A stretch of DNA of 64,000 nt from Aquimarina sp. BL5. GTDB taxonomy: Bacteria; Bacteroidota; Bacteroidia; Flavobacteriales; Flavobacteriaceae. Both the position numbers and the translations under genes were made by a program. Positions 1 to 7,139 of the stretch are shown here, in pieces. Positions within the stretch are counted from its first letter, which is position 1. The number at the start of each line of letters is the position of its first letter. The notes under the pieces are model-generated. The model saw nothing but the letters and a program-made list of their open reading frames with translations. It did not search any database and was not told the DNA's origin. Location: positions 5,058,501 to 5,122,500 of the forward strand of contig NZ_CP031963.1 of assembly GCF_003443675.1 (NCBI RefSeq). Direction: 5' to 3'.

Positions 1-120
1 TTGGGATAAATTAAGTGTGAGGACATTAGTCTAAAGACCCCAAATCTAAAAACTAAAGAGAGTACATAATTTGCCCGATAACAGAAAGCGACCTTTGTAT
101 AAGGTTGCTTTTCTTTTTTT
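1..120 (+). ncRNA. Probable small structured RNA, copy A (5' end may be cut by window start)
   Basis: Bases 13-75 are nearly the same as bases 621-686, with the core GTGAGGACATTAGTCT, then GACCCCAAATCT, then CTAAAGAGAGTAC and AATTTGCCC. The copy ends in an intrinsic terminator: arms AAAGCGACC (85-93) and GGTTGCTTT (103-111), then a T run to 120. No open reading frame crosses it and no gene follows on this strand for hundreds of bases, so a free-standing RNA is more likely than a riboswitch leader. I cannot assign it to a named RNA family. Confidence 0.5.
84..120 (+). terminator. Intrinsic terminator of RNA copy A
   Basis: A 9-bp stem (one G-T pair) with a 9-base loop is followed by TTCTTTTTTT. 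It closes the first repeated RNA. Confidence 0.7.
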
Positions 121-597
121 ATGCCTTTTGTTATTATGTTAGATAACCTAAGTTCGATATAAGGACAGGGCTCGAAAAGCAGTCAAATTGAATGGTTTTT
201 CATAGTGAAACGAAGAAAAATTAGCTTGCTAACCTTTGGAGAGTATCGAAATTAGGCTTTTGATCGAAAATTTACTTGTCATCGATAGTTCTGCTGAGCC
301 TGTCGAAGTATAATTTGCTTGAGGCGGATCACTCTTACTGACGTAAATATTCTTATGTAGAACTCAGGTTTAATAAGGAAATTTGTAAAGAAAACTAAGG
401 TAGTAACCTCTTTCCGGATGTTGTAAAAAGTGAAAAAATAGAGGTTTTTGTGTATTTTGTCGAATATTTATGTTTTTTATCGCTATTTTTTTTTGTATTA
501 ACAATTTTTTTACAATATATTTACATTAACTTAAAAATACTATGATGTATGTCCAGAATTAACATTTTAAACTGTATGACGGTACGGATTTAAAATT
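121..597. other. Intergenic stretch without a recognisable gene
   Basis: About 480 bases lie between the two RNA copies. Apart from the REP-like fragment at 289-309 I see no credible open reading frame. Bases 470-540 are very T/A-rich. Confidence 0.5.
289..309. repeat. Fragment of a widespread interspersed palindrome (CTGAGCCTGTCGAAG type)
   Basis: The stretch contains TGCTGAGCCTGTCGAAGT. This is the core of a short REP-like palindromic repeat (CTTCGACAGGCTCAGCA on the other strand) that I know from intergenic regions of many bacteria, including flavobacteria. Only one copy was noticed in the window. Confidence 0.45.
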
Positions 598-605
598 TTA
601 GTTTG
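598..605 (+). promoter_or_regulatory. Possible -7 box for RNA copy B
   Basis: TTAGTTTG differs at one position from the Bacteroidota TAnnTTTG box. It would start RNA at about 611-613, just before the conserved GGGTCT of copy B. No clear TTG -33 box was found. Confidence 0.3.
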
Positions 606-611
606 GAATAC

Positions 612-728
612 GTCAGGGTCTATTAGGTGTGAGGACATTAGTCTGAAAGACCCCAAATCTGGAAGCTAAAGAGAGTACGTAATTTGCCCTAAAATTGATG
701 AAAGCGTTCTGTAAAAAGAGCGCTTTTA
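612..728 (+). ncRNA. Probable small structured RNA, copy B (about 115 nt)
   Basis: This is the second copy of the element at 1-120. GGGTCT (616-621) can pair with AGACCC (about 648-653). Alternatively AGTCT can pair with the adjacent AGACC. Both copies keep the same order of conserved blocks and both end in a terminator hairpin, although the hairpin sequences differ: here arms AAAGCGTTCT (701-710) and AGAGCGCTTT (717-726). Conservation of blocks with divergent terminators argues for two paralogous RNAs rather than a recent copy. The next gene is on the other strand, so this is not a leader. Confidence 0.5.
701..728 (+). terminator. Intrinsic terminator of RNA copy B
   Basis: A 10-bp stem with one G-T pair and a 6-base loop, followed by TTTTATATTTT. 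It may also help end the minus-strand transcript of the DJ-1-like gene. Confidence 0.55.
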
Positions 729-749
729 TATTTTCCACCAGTTTCTTGT

Positions 750-1490
750 TTATTTCGAAATTACTAAATGAGGAACTTCTTCTAATTTCCAGTCAATTAC
801 AAGTCCCCCAGCTAATGATCTAGCAATTTCTGCTCCATAGAGATGTTCACATAAATATAAGGCTGCTTCAAAACTTTTTGCGCCACCAGCAGAAGTAATG
901 TATTTTCCGTCATGAACGAATAAAACATCTTTTCTAATATCTAGATCCGGAAATGTTTCACGCATTTTATCTATATCACTCGGAAAGGTCGTAGAAACCA
1001 CATTATTTAGTATTCCGGCTTTAGCTAATACAAAAGCCCCATCACAATGTGAGGTCATATAGGTAGCGGTTTGATCTACTTTTTTTACAAAATCAATCAT
1101 GGCTGTATCTTCTAAGTCACTATCTAGATGGTGTTCTGCAGAGGGTACAACCAGAATATCAATTTTTGGCAAAGAATCTTTTAAATAATTATAATCAGGT
1201 ATGATCTTCACACCTTCAAAAGTTGTAATAGGAGCATCAGTATTTGCTACCGTAAAAACATTCATTTGCTTAATGTTTTTACGATACTGTGTATGCTGAA
1301 AAATATCAAAAGGTGCAGTAAACTCTGTGTTATAGGTACCATCCATTATAAGGAAAGCTACATTATAACGGTTAGGTTCTAGTTTAGGGAAAGTCTTTTT
1401 GGTTTCGACTGTTTCAATTGGTTTTTCTTGATTTTTTTCTTGACAACCAATAATTATTATAGATAGAATAATGTATAATATATGTTTCAT
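750..1490 (-). CDS. DJ-1/PfpI-family lipoprotein (class I GATase-like fold)
   Basis: The 246-residue product starts with a lipoprotein signal (hydrophobic run, then IIIIGC, lipid anchor at Cys16), so it should sit in the periplasm or on the membrane surface. The rest looks like the DJ-1/PfpI fold: it opens with NVAFLIMDGTYNTEF and has the nucleophile-elbow segment SHCDGAFVLAKAGIL, where the Cys is the expected reactive residue. Family members are proteases, chaperones, deglycases or regulators' sensor domains, so the reaction cannot be named. The gene begins 11 bases after the end of the MFS gene upstream and is very likely transcribed with it, suggesting a joint export or detoxification role (inference). 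Confidence 0.8.
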   Translation of the reverse strand: MKHILYIILSIIIIGCQEKNQEKPIETVETKKTFPKLEPNRYNVAFLIMDGTYNTEFTAPFDIFQHTQYRKNIKQMNVFTVANTDAPITTFEGVKIIPDYNYLKDSLPKIDILVVPSAEHHLDSDLEDTAMIDFVKKVDQTATYMTSHCDGAFVLAKAGILNNVVSTTFPSDIDKMRETFPDLDIRKDVLFVHDGKYITSAGGAKSFEAALYLCEHLYGAEIARSLAGGLVIDWKLEEVPHLVISK

Positions 1491-1501
1491 AATAGTGTTT
1501 C

Positions 1502-2731
1502 TTAAACATGTTTTAGTGTATGCTTAGTATCTTCTCTATTTACTTTAAGTTTTACAATAAACAACAAAAATGTCCCAATTACTGCGATTCCAGCCATTAA
1601 TAACCAGGTATTATTGTAACCATATTGATTAATAAATTGCATTCCTGAGTTATGTCCGAATATATGAGCTAGAGAAAAAGACATACTATACATGCCCATA
1701 TAAGCGCCTTGTCTTCCTCTCTTAGATCTATCCAAGGCGAATGCATTTCCGAAAGGAAATGAAATCATTTCTCCTACTGTGGCTATGATCATACCAATAA
1801 CTACGATGCCTACCCAGGGACTAACTAAGAGTAATATAAAACTAATCCCAGTAAGAATAAATCCGCTAATTACACTACCAATTTTGGAAAATGAAGTAGA
1901 CTCTAGATATGCGATTAAAGGCATTTCGAAAATAAAAATTAGAGTTCCATTTAATGCCAGAATCAGACCTATATTTCTTTCAGATAAAAAGTGTACTTCT
2001 TTATAATATAAAGGAATCGTGGAGAAGTACTGCACAAATATGAATCCGAATAAAGTTAATGCCACAAGAAAAAGAATATAAACACCATCGCTGTGAGCAG
2101 GAGTGGGGTTGTCTACTACAACTTCTTTATCTAATATTCTAGCTTTTTTAGGATGTAATGTTTTAATCATAATAAAACCGGCAATAATACAGGTAATCCC
2201 ATCTATCCAAAATAATCCAGAATAACCTACAGTAGCAATTATTATACCTCCTAAAGCCGGACCCATGGAGAATCCTAGGTTTATGGCTAATCTTATAAAA
2301 GTTAACGATCGTGTTTTGTTTTCAGGTTTGCTATAAGCACTTAATGCAACGAAAAATGCCGGACGCGCAGCATCTGCGATCGCGATAAGAACAAAAAAAC
2401 TGATGCAGATACTCCAGAAACTGGAAAAATATTGCACGATAAAAAATGAAATACCTGTTAATATGAGGGATCCTAAAATTACTTTATAGTACCCAATTTG
2501 ATCACTTAATTTACCACCAATCCAAGCACCTAATAAAGAACCTAAACCATAACTTGTCATTACCCATCCTATCTGACCAAATGAAAAGCATAAATCATCA
2601 GAGAGATATAATGATAAAAAAGGAATTACCATAGCACCCATCCTATTAATTAATGTGATAAGTGCTAACCACCAAACTTCTTTTGATAAACCAGAAAAAG
2701 TATCTATATAATTTAGTAAAAGTTTCTTCAA
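1502..2731 (-). CDS. MFS transporter, multidrug-efflux type
   Basis: The 409-residue protein has about twelve hydrophobic segments. The first half carries the MFS loop signature after TM2 (GSLLGAWIGGKLSDQIGYYKV, residues about 64-84). Length and layout fit drug:H+ antiporters of the major facilitator superfamily in the inner membrane. Substrate cannot be read from the sequence. It is the first gene of a two-gene unit with the DJ-1-like lipoprotein. A TAAATTTG box lies on the minus strand at 2793-2800. Confidence 0.85.
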   Translation of the reverse strand: MKKLLLNYIDTFSGLSKEVWWLALITLINRMGAMVIPFLSLYLSDDLCFSFGQIGWVMTSYGLGSLLGAWIGGKLSDQIGYYKVILGSLILTGISFFIVQYFSSFWSICISFFVLIAIADAARPAFFVALSAYSKPENKTRSLTFIRLAINLGFSMGPALGGIIIATVGYSGLFWIDGITCIIAGFIMIKTLHPKKARILDKEVVVDNPTPAHSDGVYILFLVALTLFGFIFVQYFSTIPLYYKEVHFLSERNIGLILALNGTLIFIFEMPLIAYLESTSFSKIGSVISGFILTGISFILLLVSPWVGIVVIGMIIATVGEMISFPFGNAFALDRSKRGRQGAYMGMYSMSFSLAHIFGHNSGMQFINQYGYNNTWLLMAGIAVIGTFLLFIVKLKVNREDTKHTLKHV

Positions 2732-2792
2732 TATATTGATGGTTGGTTTATTAATAACCGGTAAAAGTAACTTTTTGTCGAAAAACTAGATA

Positions 2793-2800
2793 CAAATTTA
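2793..2800 (-). promoter_or_regulatory. -7 box for the MFS/DJ-1 unit
   Basis: On the minus strand the bases read TAAATTTG, an exact TAnnTTTG match about 60 bases before the MFS start codon. The -33 element is not clear. Confidence 0.5.
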
Positions 2801-2833
2801 GAGAATATTAACGTGTTTATTATTAATGGTTTG

Positions 2834-2842
2834 TATTTTTGC
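2834..2842 (+). promoter_or_regulatory. -7 box for the DUF1684 gene
   Basis: TATTTTTGC matches TAnnTTTG exactly. Transcription would start near 2849, leaving a leader of only about ten bases before the GTG start at 2858, so the mRNA may be close to leaderless. Confidence 0.5.
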
Positions 2843-2857
2843 AAAAAATAGGGGACA

Positions 2858-3472
2858 GTGTACAGATTATCTTTTTTACTATTGCTATTCTTTAGTCATA
2901 TAGGGGCTCAGGATTCTACAACCATTAAAAAAATATTGGCATTTCAGGAAGAGCTTAATAAAGAGTTTGCTTCTGAAGAGAAATCGCCGTTGACACCAAA
3001 AGATTTTAAAACATTCAAGGAGTTGGACTTTTTTGATATTGATACTTCATATAGTGTTTTGGCTAAGTTTATCCGCACGCCATATGAGACTCCTTTTATA
3101 ATGAAAACTACTACTAATAGAGAGCCTATATATGTAAAATATGGCGAAGCTCATTTCGTACTCCAGGAGAAAAAATGGATATTGAATATATATCAAAGTC
3201 AAGGGTTAAAAACGCAACCTGAATATGAGGATTATCTTTTTCTTCCTTTTACCGATTTAAGTAACGGAGAAACCAGTTACGGAGGAGGACGTTTTATAGA
3301 TCTTAAAATCCCAGAAGATGATATAATTCTTATAGATTTTAATACGGCATATAATCCATATTGCGCTTATAGTGCTAGGTATTCTTGCCCCATTCCTCCA
3401 GAAGAAAATCATTTAGAGTTGGAGATTCCTGTAGGTGTCAAAAAATATAATAAACACGAAGCAAACAAATAA
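2858..3472 (+). CDS. DUF1684 family exported protein
   Basis: The 204-residue product starts at GTG, chosen because it opens a proper signal peptide (LSFLLLLFFSHIGAQ, cleavage after about residue 17). The mature part matches the DUF1684 pattern: SPLTPKDFKTFKELDFF near the start, then GETSYGGGRFIDL, and near the end the family block ILIDFNTAYNPYCAYSARY with SCPIPPEEN. No reaction is established for the family. It is a single-gene unit with its own promoter box and a shared terminator at 3476-3506. Confidence 0.85.
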   Translation: MYRLSFLLLLFFSHIGAQDSTTIKKILAFQEELNKEFASEEKSPLTPKDFKTFKELDFFDIDTSYSVLAKFIRTPYETPFIMKTTTNREPIYVKYGEAHFVLQEKKWILNIYQSQGLKTQPEYEDYLFLPFTDLSNGETSYGGGRFIDLKIPEDDIILIDFNTAYNPYCAYSARYSCPIPPEENHLELEIPVGVKKYNKHEANK

Positions 3473-3475
3473 AAA

Positions 3476-3506
3476 AAAAGCGCTCTGAAAACTTCAGAGC
3501 GCTTTT
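3476..3506. terminator. Bidirectional terminator between convergent genes
   Basis: AAAAGCGCTCTGAA pairs perfectly with TTCAGAGCGCTTTT around a 3-base loop, with A and T runs on the two sides. It serves the DUF1684 gene on + and the porin on -. Confidence 0.9.
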
Positions 3507-3544
3507 AGCATAAACAAACAATATATTAAACTATAATTAATATA

Positions 3545-4675
3545 TTAAAACTTATAGATGGCACCTAGTACAAAAGATGAAAGGCTTTTTTTGAAGTCTC
3601 CATCATTATCCGGGAATGTGTCTTCCGATGCAGAATCTAACCTTAACTCAGGTTTAAGTGTAAGATTTCCAATATCGTAACTTCCCGTCAAGGTCGCAGC
3701 AATAACACTACCATCTGAATCAGCATCTGTTACTAAAGCTCCGGCACCATCTTCAAATTCAGCAAAATACTCTCCTCTCAATCCTAAAGTGAATTTTTCA
3801 TCAACCTTAAATTGTGGGTATAATGCTACTCCATAAAATCCGGAAGCATCAGCATCACCTTGATCTTCTGTGGTTAAATATGTTGCATTAACTCCTAAAT
3901 AAAATTTTTCTGCAAGATCCCAACCTGTAGTTAAATCAGCTTGAAATGTAGGTCCTACTTCTCCCGGTTCTCCTTCGTTTCCGTATCTGAAGTTAAGATA
4001 AGCACTACCGTTATCAGCAGAATATCCTATCTGAGCTCCAAAAATATACGTGTCGAATGGATTATTTTCTGTATAATCTGTTGGATTCATAACTGCTACC
4101 ATTGCAGACCAGTTATCGTTAATTGCAAAATCAGCCTTCAGTCCTGTATGAGAGAAAGGTCCATAAGAGAACATATAAGAAGTAGAATAGTTAAAGTTTC
4201 CTGTTGGAGAGATTACTTCATATCCAAGATATGTATTGAAGTTACCAAAAGTAAGTTTGAAATTTTCAGTTACATTCCAGTATGCATATAATTGGTTAAT
4301 AATATTAGCAGTTGCATCACCAGTTCTGTTCCCAGCAGCATCAAAAACTCCTGAATTAAAAGTTGCATCTGTACCTCTTTGACCATATACGAGATCCGCT
4401 ACAAATCCTACTTTTTCTCCTTCATAGCCGAGAATCACATTTGCCATACCTAAAGCAAATCCAGATTGATTAGCGAAAGAAGTCGTAGGTGCTGTAGAAT
4501 TGTCATTTTGTGCTCCAAAATTATATCTAAAATATCCATCTACAGATCCATTAATAGAAAAATTATCGAACCATTTTTTTTCTTCTTCCTCTTGGGCGAT
4601 TGACGTAAAGCTAATTAGCGCTAAAGAAAAAAGACATGCTTTCTTAAAAAGTTTTGTTACGGTTTTTGTTTTCAT
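3545..4675 (-). CDS. Outer-membrane beta-barrel porin (OmpL-like, BBP2 type)
   Basis: The product has a Sec signal (MKTKTVTKLFKKACLFSLALISFTSIAQ split at Ala-Gln), then an acidic linker and repeated amphipathic strands rich in Gly, Asn, Tyr and Phe, ending in Phe (GAIYKF), the usual last residue of an outer-membrane barrel. Features such as SINGSVDGYFRYNFGAQN and LYAYWNVTENFKLTFGNF fit the putative porin-2 (OmpL-like) family. An in-frame ATG three codons upstream (4684) is possible, but the later ATG gives the cleaner signal peptide. The next gene upstream encodes a PII protein; in this phylum such porins often accompany ammonium-related genes, so uptake under nitrogen limitation is a fair guess. 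Confidence 0.75.
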   Translation of the reverse strand: MKTKTVTKLFKKACLFSLALISFTSIAQEEEEKKWFDNFSINGSVDGYFRYNFGAQNDNSTAPTTSFANQSGFALGMANVILGYEGEKVGFVADLVYGQRGTDATFNSGVFDAAGNRTGDATANIINQLYAYWNVTENFKLTFGNFNTYLGYEVISPTGNFNYSTSYMFSYGPFSHTGLKADFAINDNWSAMVAVMNPTDYTENNPFDTYIFGAQIGYSADNGSAYLNFRYGNEGEPGEVGPTFQADLTTGWDLAEKFYLGVNATYLTTEDQGDADASGFYGVALYPQFKVDEKFTLGLRGEYFAEFEDGAGALVTDADSDGSVIAATLTGSYDIGNLTLKPELRLDSASEDTFPDNDGDFKKSLSSFVLGAIYKF

Positions 4676-4684
4676 AATAAACAT

Positions 4685-4945
4685 TAATTGGTATTAATTT
4701 GTTTTTAATTGGAGCTGTAAAACTATGTTAAAACATTTTTACCCCAATAAAAAAAAGGGTTTGAAGTATTATTTTTATGTATTTTTAATTTTATACCCCA
4801 TAAAAATTAGACATTAATGTTTATTTAGTTGTTTTTTGAGAATTTGAAAGTGCTTTTTTGATACTTTACAGGTTTTAGATATAATAAGTATGTAAAAAGT
4901 GTAAAGTATTGTTAGAGAAAAGTAGCTTATTACGTTAAAAATTTC
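4685..4945 (-). promoter_or_regulatory. Long leader of the porin gene with two similar GGGGTA boxes
   Basis: The minus strand carries ATGGGGTATAAAA (about 4787-4801) and TTGGGGTAAAAA (about 4735-4747), two similar boxes in the same orientation some 50 bases apart. No TAnnTTTG box was found. A regulator-bound promoter is possible but unproven. Confidence 0.25.
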
Positions 4946-4981
4946 AAAAAAAAAGCTTGCTCATATAGAGCAAGCTTTTTA
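4946..4981 (-). terminator. Terminator downstream of the PII gene
   Basis: AAAAAGCTTGCTC (4950-4962) pairs perfectly with GAGCAAGCTTTTT (4968-4980) around a 5-base loop. It separates the PII transcript from the porin gene. Confidence 0.9.
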
Positions 4982-4998
4982 ATAGATATAATTTCAAC

Positions 4999-5337
4999 CT
5001 AGTTCACAGCCTGATTACCGTGCTCTCCAGTTCGTATTCTAAAGGTATTCTGTACATCAGACACAAAAATTTTACCATCCCCAACTTCTCCTGTCTTAGC
5101 TGCGTCAATAATTGCTTGTACTGTTTTTTCTTCGAATTCATCAGATACGACTATAGAAAGATATCTACGTTGTATATCGGATGTACTGTAGCTAATTCCT
5201 CTGTATACCTGTCCTTTTTTTTCATTGCCTACACCTGTAACGTCCCAATATGTAAAGAAGTTTACTTCTATTTCATGCAATGCATCTTTAACTGCTTTAA
5301 ATCTTGATTTACGTATAATAGCTTCTATTTTTTTCAT
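4999..5337 (-). CDS. P-II family nitrogen regulatory protein
   Basis: At 112 residues it has the normal length of a GlnB/GlnK trimer subunit. It starts with KKIEAIIRKSRFKAVKDAL, has the T-loop segment GNEKKGQVYRGISYS with both tyrosines (the second is the modified one in proteobacteria), and the C-terminal GEVGDGKIFV segment that binds nucleotide and 2-oxoglutarate. PII proteins report carbon/nitrogen balance and often gate AmtB. No ammonium transporter lies beside it here; its neighbour is the porin gene, separated by a strong terminator. Confidence 0.9.
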   Translation of the reverse strand: MKKIEAIIRKSRFKAVKDALHEIEVNFFTYWDVTGVGNEKKGQVYRGISYSTSDIQRRYLSIVVSDEFEEKTVQAIIDAAKTGEVGDGKIFVSDVQNTFRIRTGEHGNQAVN

Positions 5338-5507
5338 TTAATGTTGGTTGTTTTAATAGGTTGAAAAAGTTTAATAAAATGAAAGGGTTGTCTAAAAAAC
5401 AAATATTAATGTCAAAATATTTTAACCTAAATACATAGACGGGTGTTAAGTTTTTAAGTACTTTGATTTTTAAATTGTCTTAGGCAAGCTCGGGTTAATG
5501 ACTTCTT

Positions 5508-5873
5508 TTATTTTACAATCCACATTCCTAAAAATACTAAAAGAAATCCTATAATGAAAGAACTAATGGTATAGATACTAAAGCTTACAAAATCACCTGA
5601 TCGTAAAAGCATGTGGTTTTCATAAGCAAAAGTAGAAAAGGTGGTAAATCCTCCACAAAATCCTGTAGCAAGCAATAAAACAGCATTTTGAGACAAGACA
5701 TTGTTTTTAAGCGCCAATCCCAGAATAATGCCTATCAGAAAGCTTCCAAGAATATTAGCGGTAAAGGTTCCATAAGGAATTCCGTTAGTATCATTATTTA
5801 AATACTTACTGATAAGGAATCTGGCAACGCTACCAGTACCGCCTCCAATAAAGACTAGTATTAACTGTTTCAT
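5508..5873 (-). CDS. crcB: Fluoride channel/exporter CrcB (Fluc)
   Basis: The 121-residue protein has four hydrophobic segments and the family signatures GGGTGSVARFL near the start, GTFTANILGSFLIG in TM2 and GFCGGFTTFSTFAYE in TM3, the latter being the pore-lining Phe/Thr motif. Fluc channels work as antiparallel dimers in the inner membrane and expel fluoride. I see no fluoride riboswitch in the 46 bases before it. It is separated by 46 bases from the gene upstream on the same strand and may be co-transcribed with it. Confidence 0.93.
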   Translation of the reverse strand: MKQLILVFIGGGTGSVARFLISKYLNNDTNGIPYGTFTANILGSFLIGIILGLALKNNVLSQNAVLLLATGFCGGFTTFSTFAYENHMLLRSGDFVSFSIYTISSFIIGFLLVFLGMWIVK

Positions 5874-5919
5874 TTGGAATGTAGTTGTCGACTAGATGAA
5901 AAACTAATTTTTTCAACTT

Positions 5920-6954
5920 TTACTTTATCGGTATATATATTTCTGTGATCCATTCAGCTGGATTGGGTTGCAGACCTGGATCTACTCTATATACTTCAAA
6001 AGCAGAAGATGTTTCACTAAGTTCTAAACCATTATCATTAATGTATTTATAACCTGCTTCCCAAGCTTCTTTTAGATTTGCATAATCTCCCTTTAATGTT
6101 GTTTTCACCACTTTTTGTTTAGGTAAAAAGTCACAACGTATATTACTATCGGCAGGAGTTATCACTTCATCTCTAACCGGAATTCCGGTTGAATAAATAG
6201 CAGTTCCTTGCTCCTCATTAAATTCATTATAAATGGTTAAAGGCATTCCTGTCTGAGGTAGATTATTTTGTCTTACATATGCCATTACTGCAGGTAGCAT
6301 TTGTGCCATTTTTTGAGAAATATCAGCAATAGGAGATGCAGTAGCACTGTACATATAGTAACCGCCTCTATGCTCTGTTATTCCGTCTACACTTACAGAA
6401 TGTTCTTTCATTTTTTCGTTTACAAAAATGTCTAGTTTTTCTAGACCCTTTTGATACATTGGTTTGATGCTTTGAGATAAGGTGCTGTCTTGAGTCATCC
6501 AGAATGCTTTTTCCATAAAAGATTGTTCCCCTTTAATTCCCCAAGTAACCTTTGTTTTTTTGCCTTCTAATTTCTCGAATTTCCAGTATACATTACTAAT
6601 ACTTTCTCCCATCGGAGTAATGAAAGTGATTTTTTGATCAATACTAGTAAATGGTGCAGCTTTTACTGTCTTCATACTTCCGTCTCCTTGAGTTTCACTT
6701 TTCCAGCTATACGAAGCGCCATCACCACTGGTTTGACTTGCATATTCCATGATCATATCATCAGAATCATCCATCCAAGGGCCCCATTTCTCCCAAGTTT
6801 TATATTCATTGATTGTGTTAAAAAGTAATTCATCAGGAGCATCAATTACTCTACTTTCTTCTGCTTGATATTTACCATCTGTAATGGTTATATAAACAGC
6901 ACCACCGATAACAATAATAAGTAAAAGAAAAAATAAATATTTTATAATCTTCAT
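5920..6954 (-). CDS. Membrane-anchored SRPBCC plus GyrI-like effector-binding protein
   Basis: An N-terminal hydrophobic helix (residues about 5-23) is followed by an SRPBCC (START-like, polyketide-cyclase type) domain (about 30-175; VIDAPDELLFNTINEYKTWEKWGPW). After it comes a GyrI-like/AraC effector-binding domain (about 185-344; HRGGYYMYSATASP near its start, and the end LQPNPAEWITEIYIPIK). Both folds bind small hydrophobic or drug-like molecules. No DNA-binding part is present, so a periplasm-facing or membrane-tethered binding protein is the best guess. This fusion is common in Bacteroidota. Confidence 0.8.
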   Translation of the reverse strand: MKIIKYLFFLLLIIVIGGAVYITITDGKYQAEESRVIDAPDELLFNTINEYKTWEKWGPWMDDSDDMIMEYASQTSGDGASYSWKSETQGDGSMKTVKAAPFTSIDQKITFITPMGESISNVYWKFEKLEGKKTKVTWGIKGEQSFMEKAFWMTQDSTLSQSIKPMYQKGLEKLDIFVNEKMKEHSVSVDGITEHRGGYYMYSATASPIADISQKMAQMLPAVMAYVRQNNLPQTGMPLTIYNEFNEEQGTAIYSTGIPVRDEVITPADSNIRCDFLPKQKVVKTTLKGDYANLKEAWEAGYKYINDNGLELSETSSAFEVYRVDPGLQPNPAEWITEIYIPIK

Positions 6955-7108
6955 GTTAGTTAGTTTAGATTTTTTCTGTAGCTAATATAGTCAATTTTTG
7001 AGATGGTTTTTTAGTTTAAAGATTTTCAAGACTTTGACTATTTAGGTTTTGGAATTTTACAGGATTAAAACGAAATGAAATTCAAAATATAGATTTTTTT
7101 TATTTCGT

Positions 7109-7117
7109 TACATTTGC
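7109..7117 (+). promoter_or_regulatory. -7 box for the M49 peptidase gene
   Basis: TACATTTGC matches TAnnTTTG exactly and lies 24 bases before the ATG at 7140. Confidence 0.5.
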
Positions 7118-7139
7118 TGAGAACAATAAACATAAACAA

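Noticed and set aside
5874..5919. Fluoride riboswitch before crcB
   Set aside because: The gap of 46 bases has no pseudoknot-forming GC blocks of the crcB motif.
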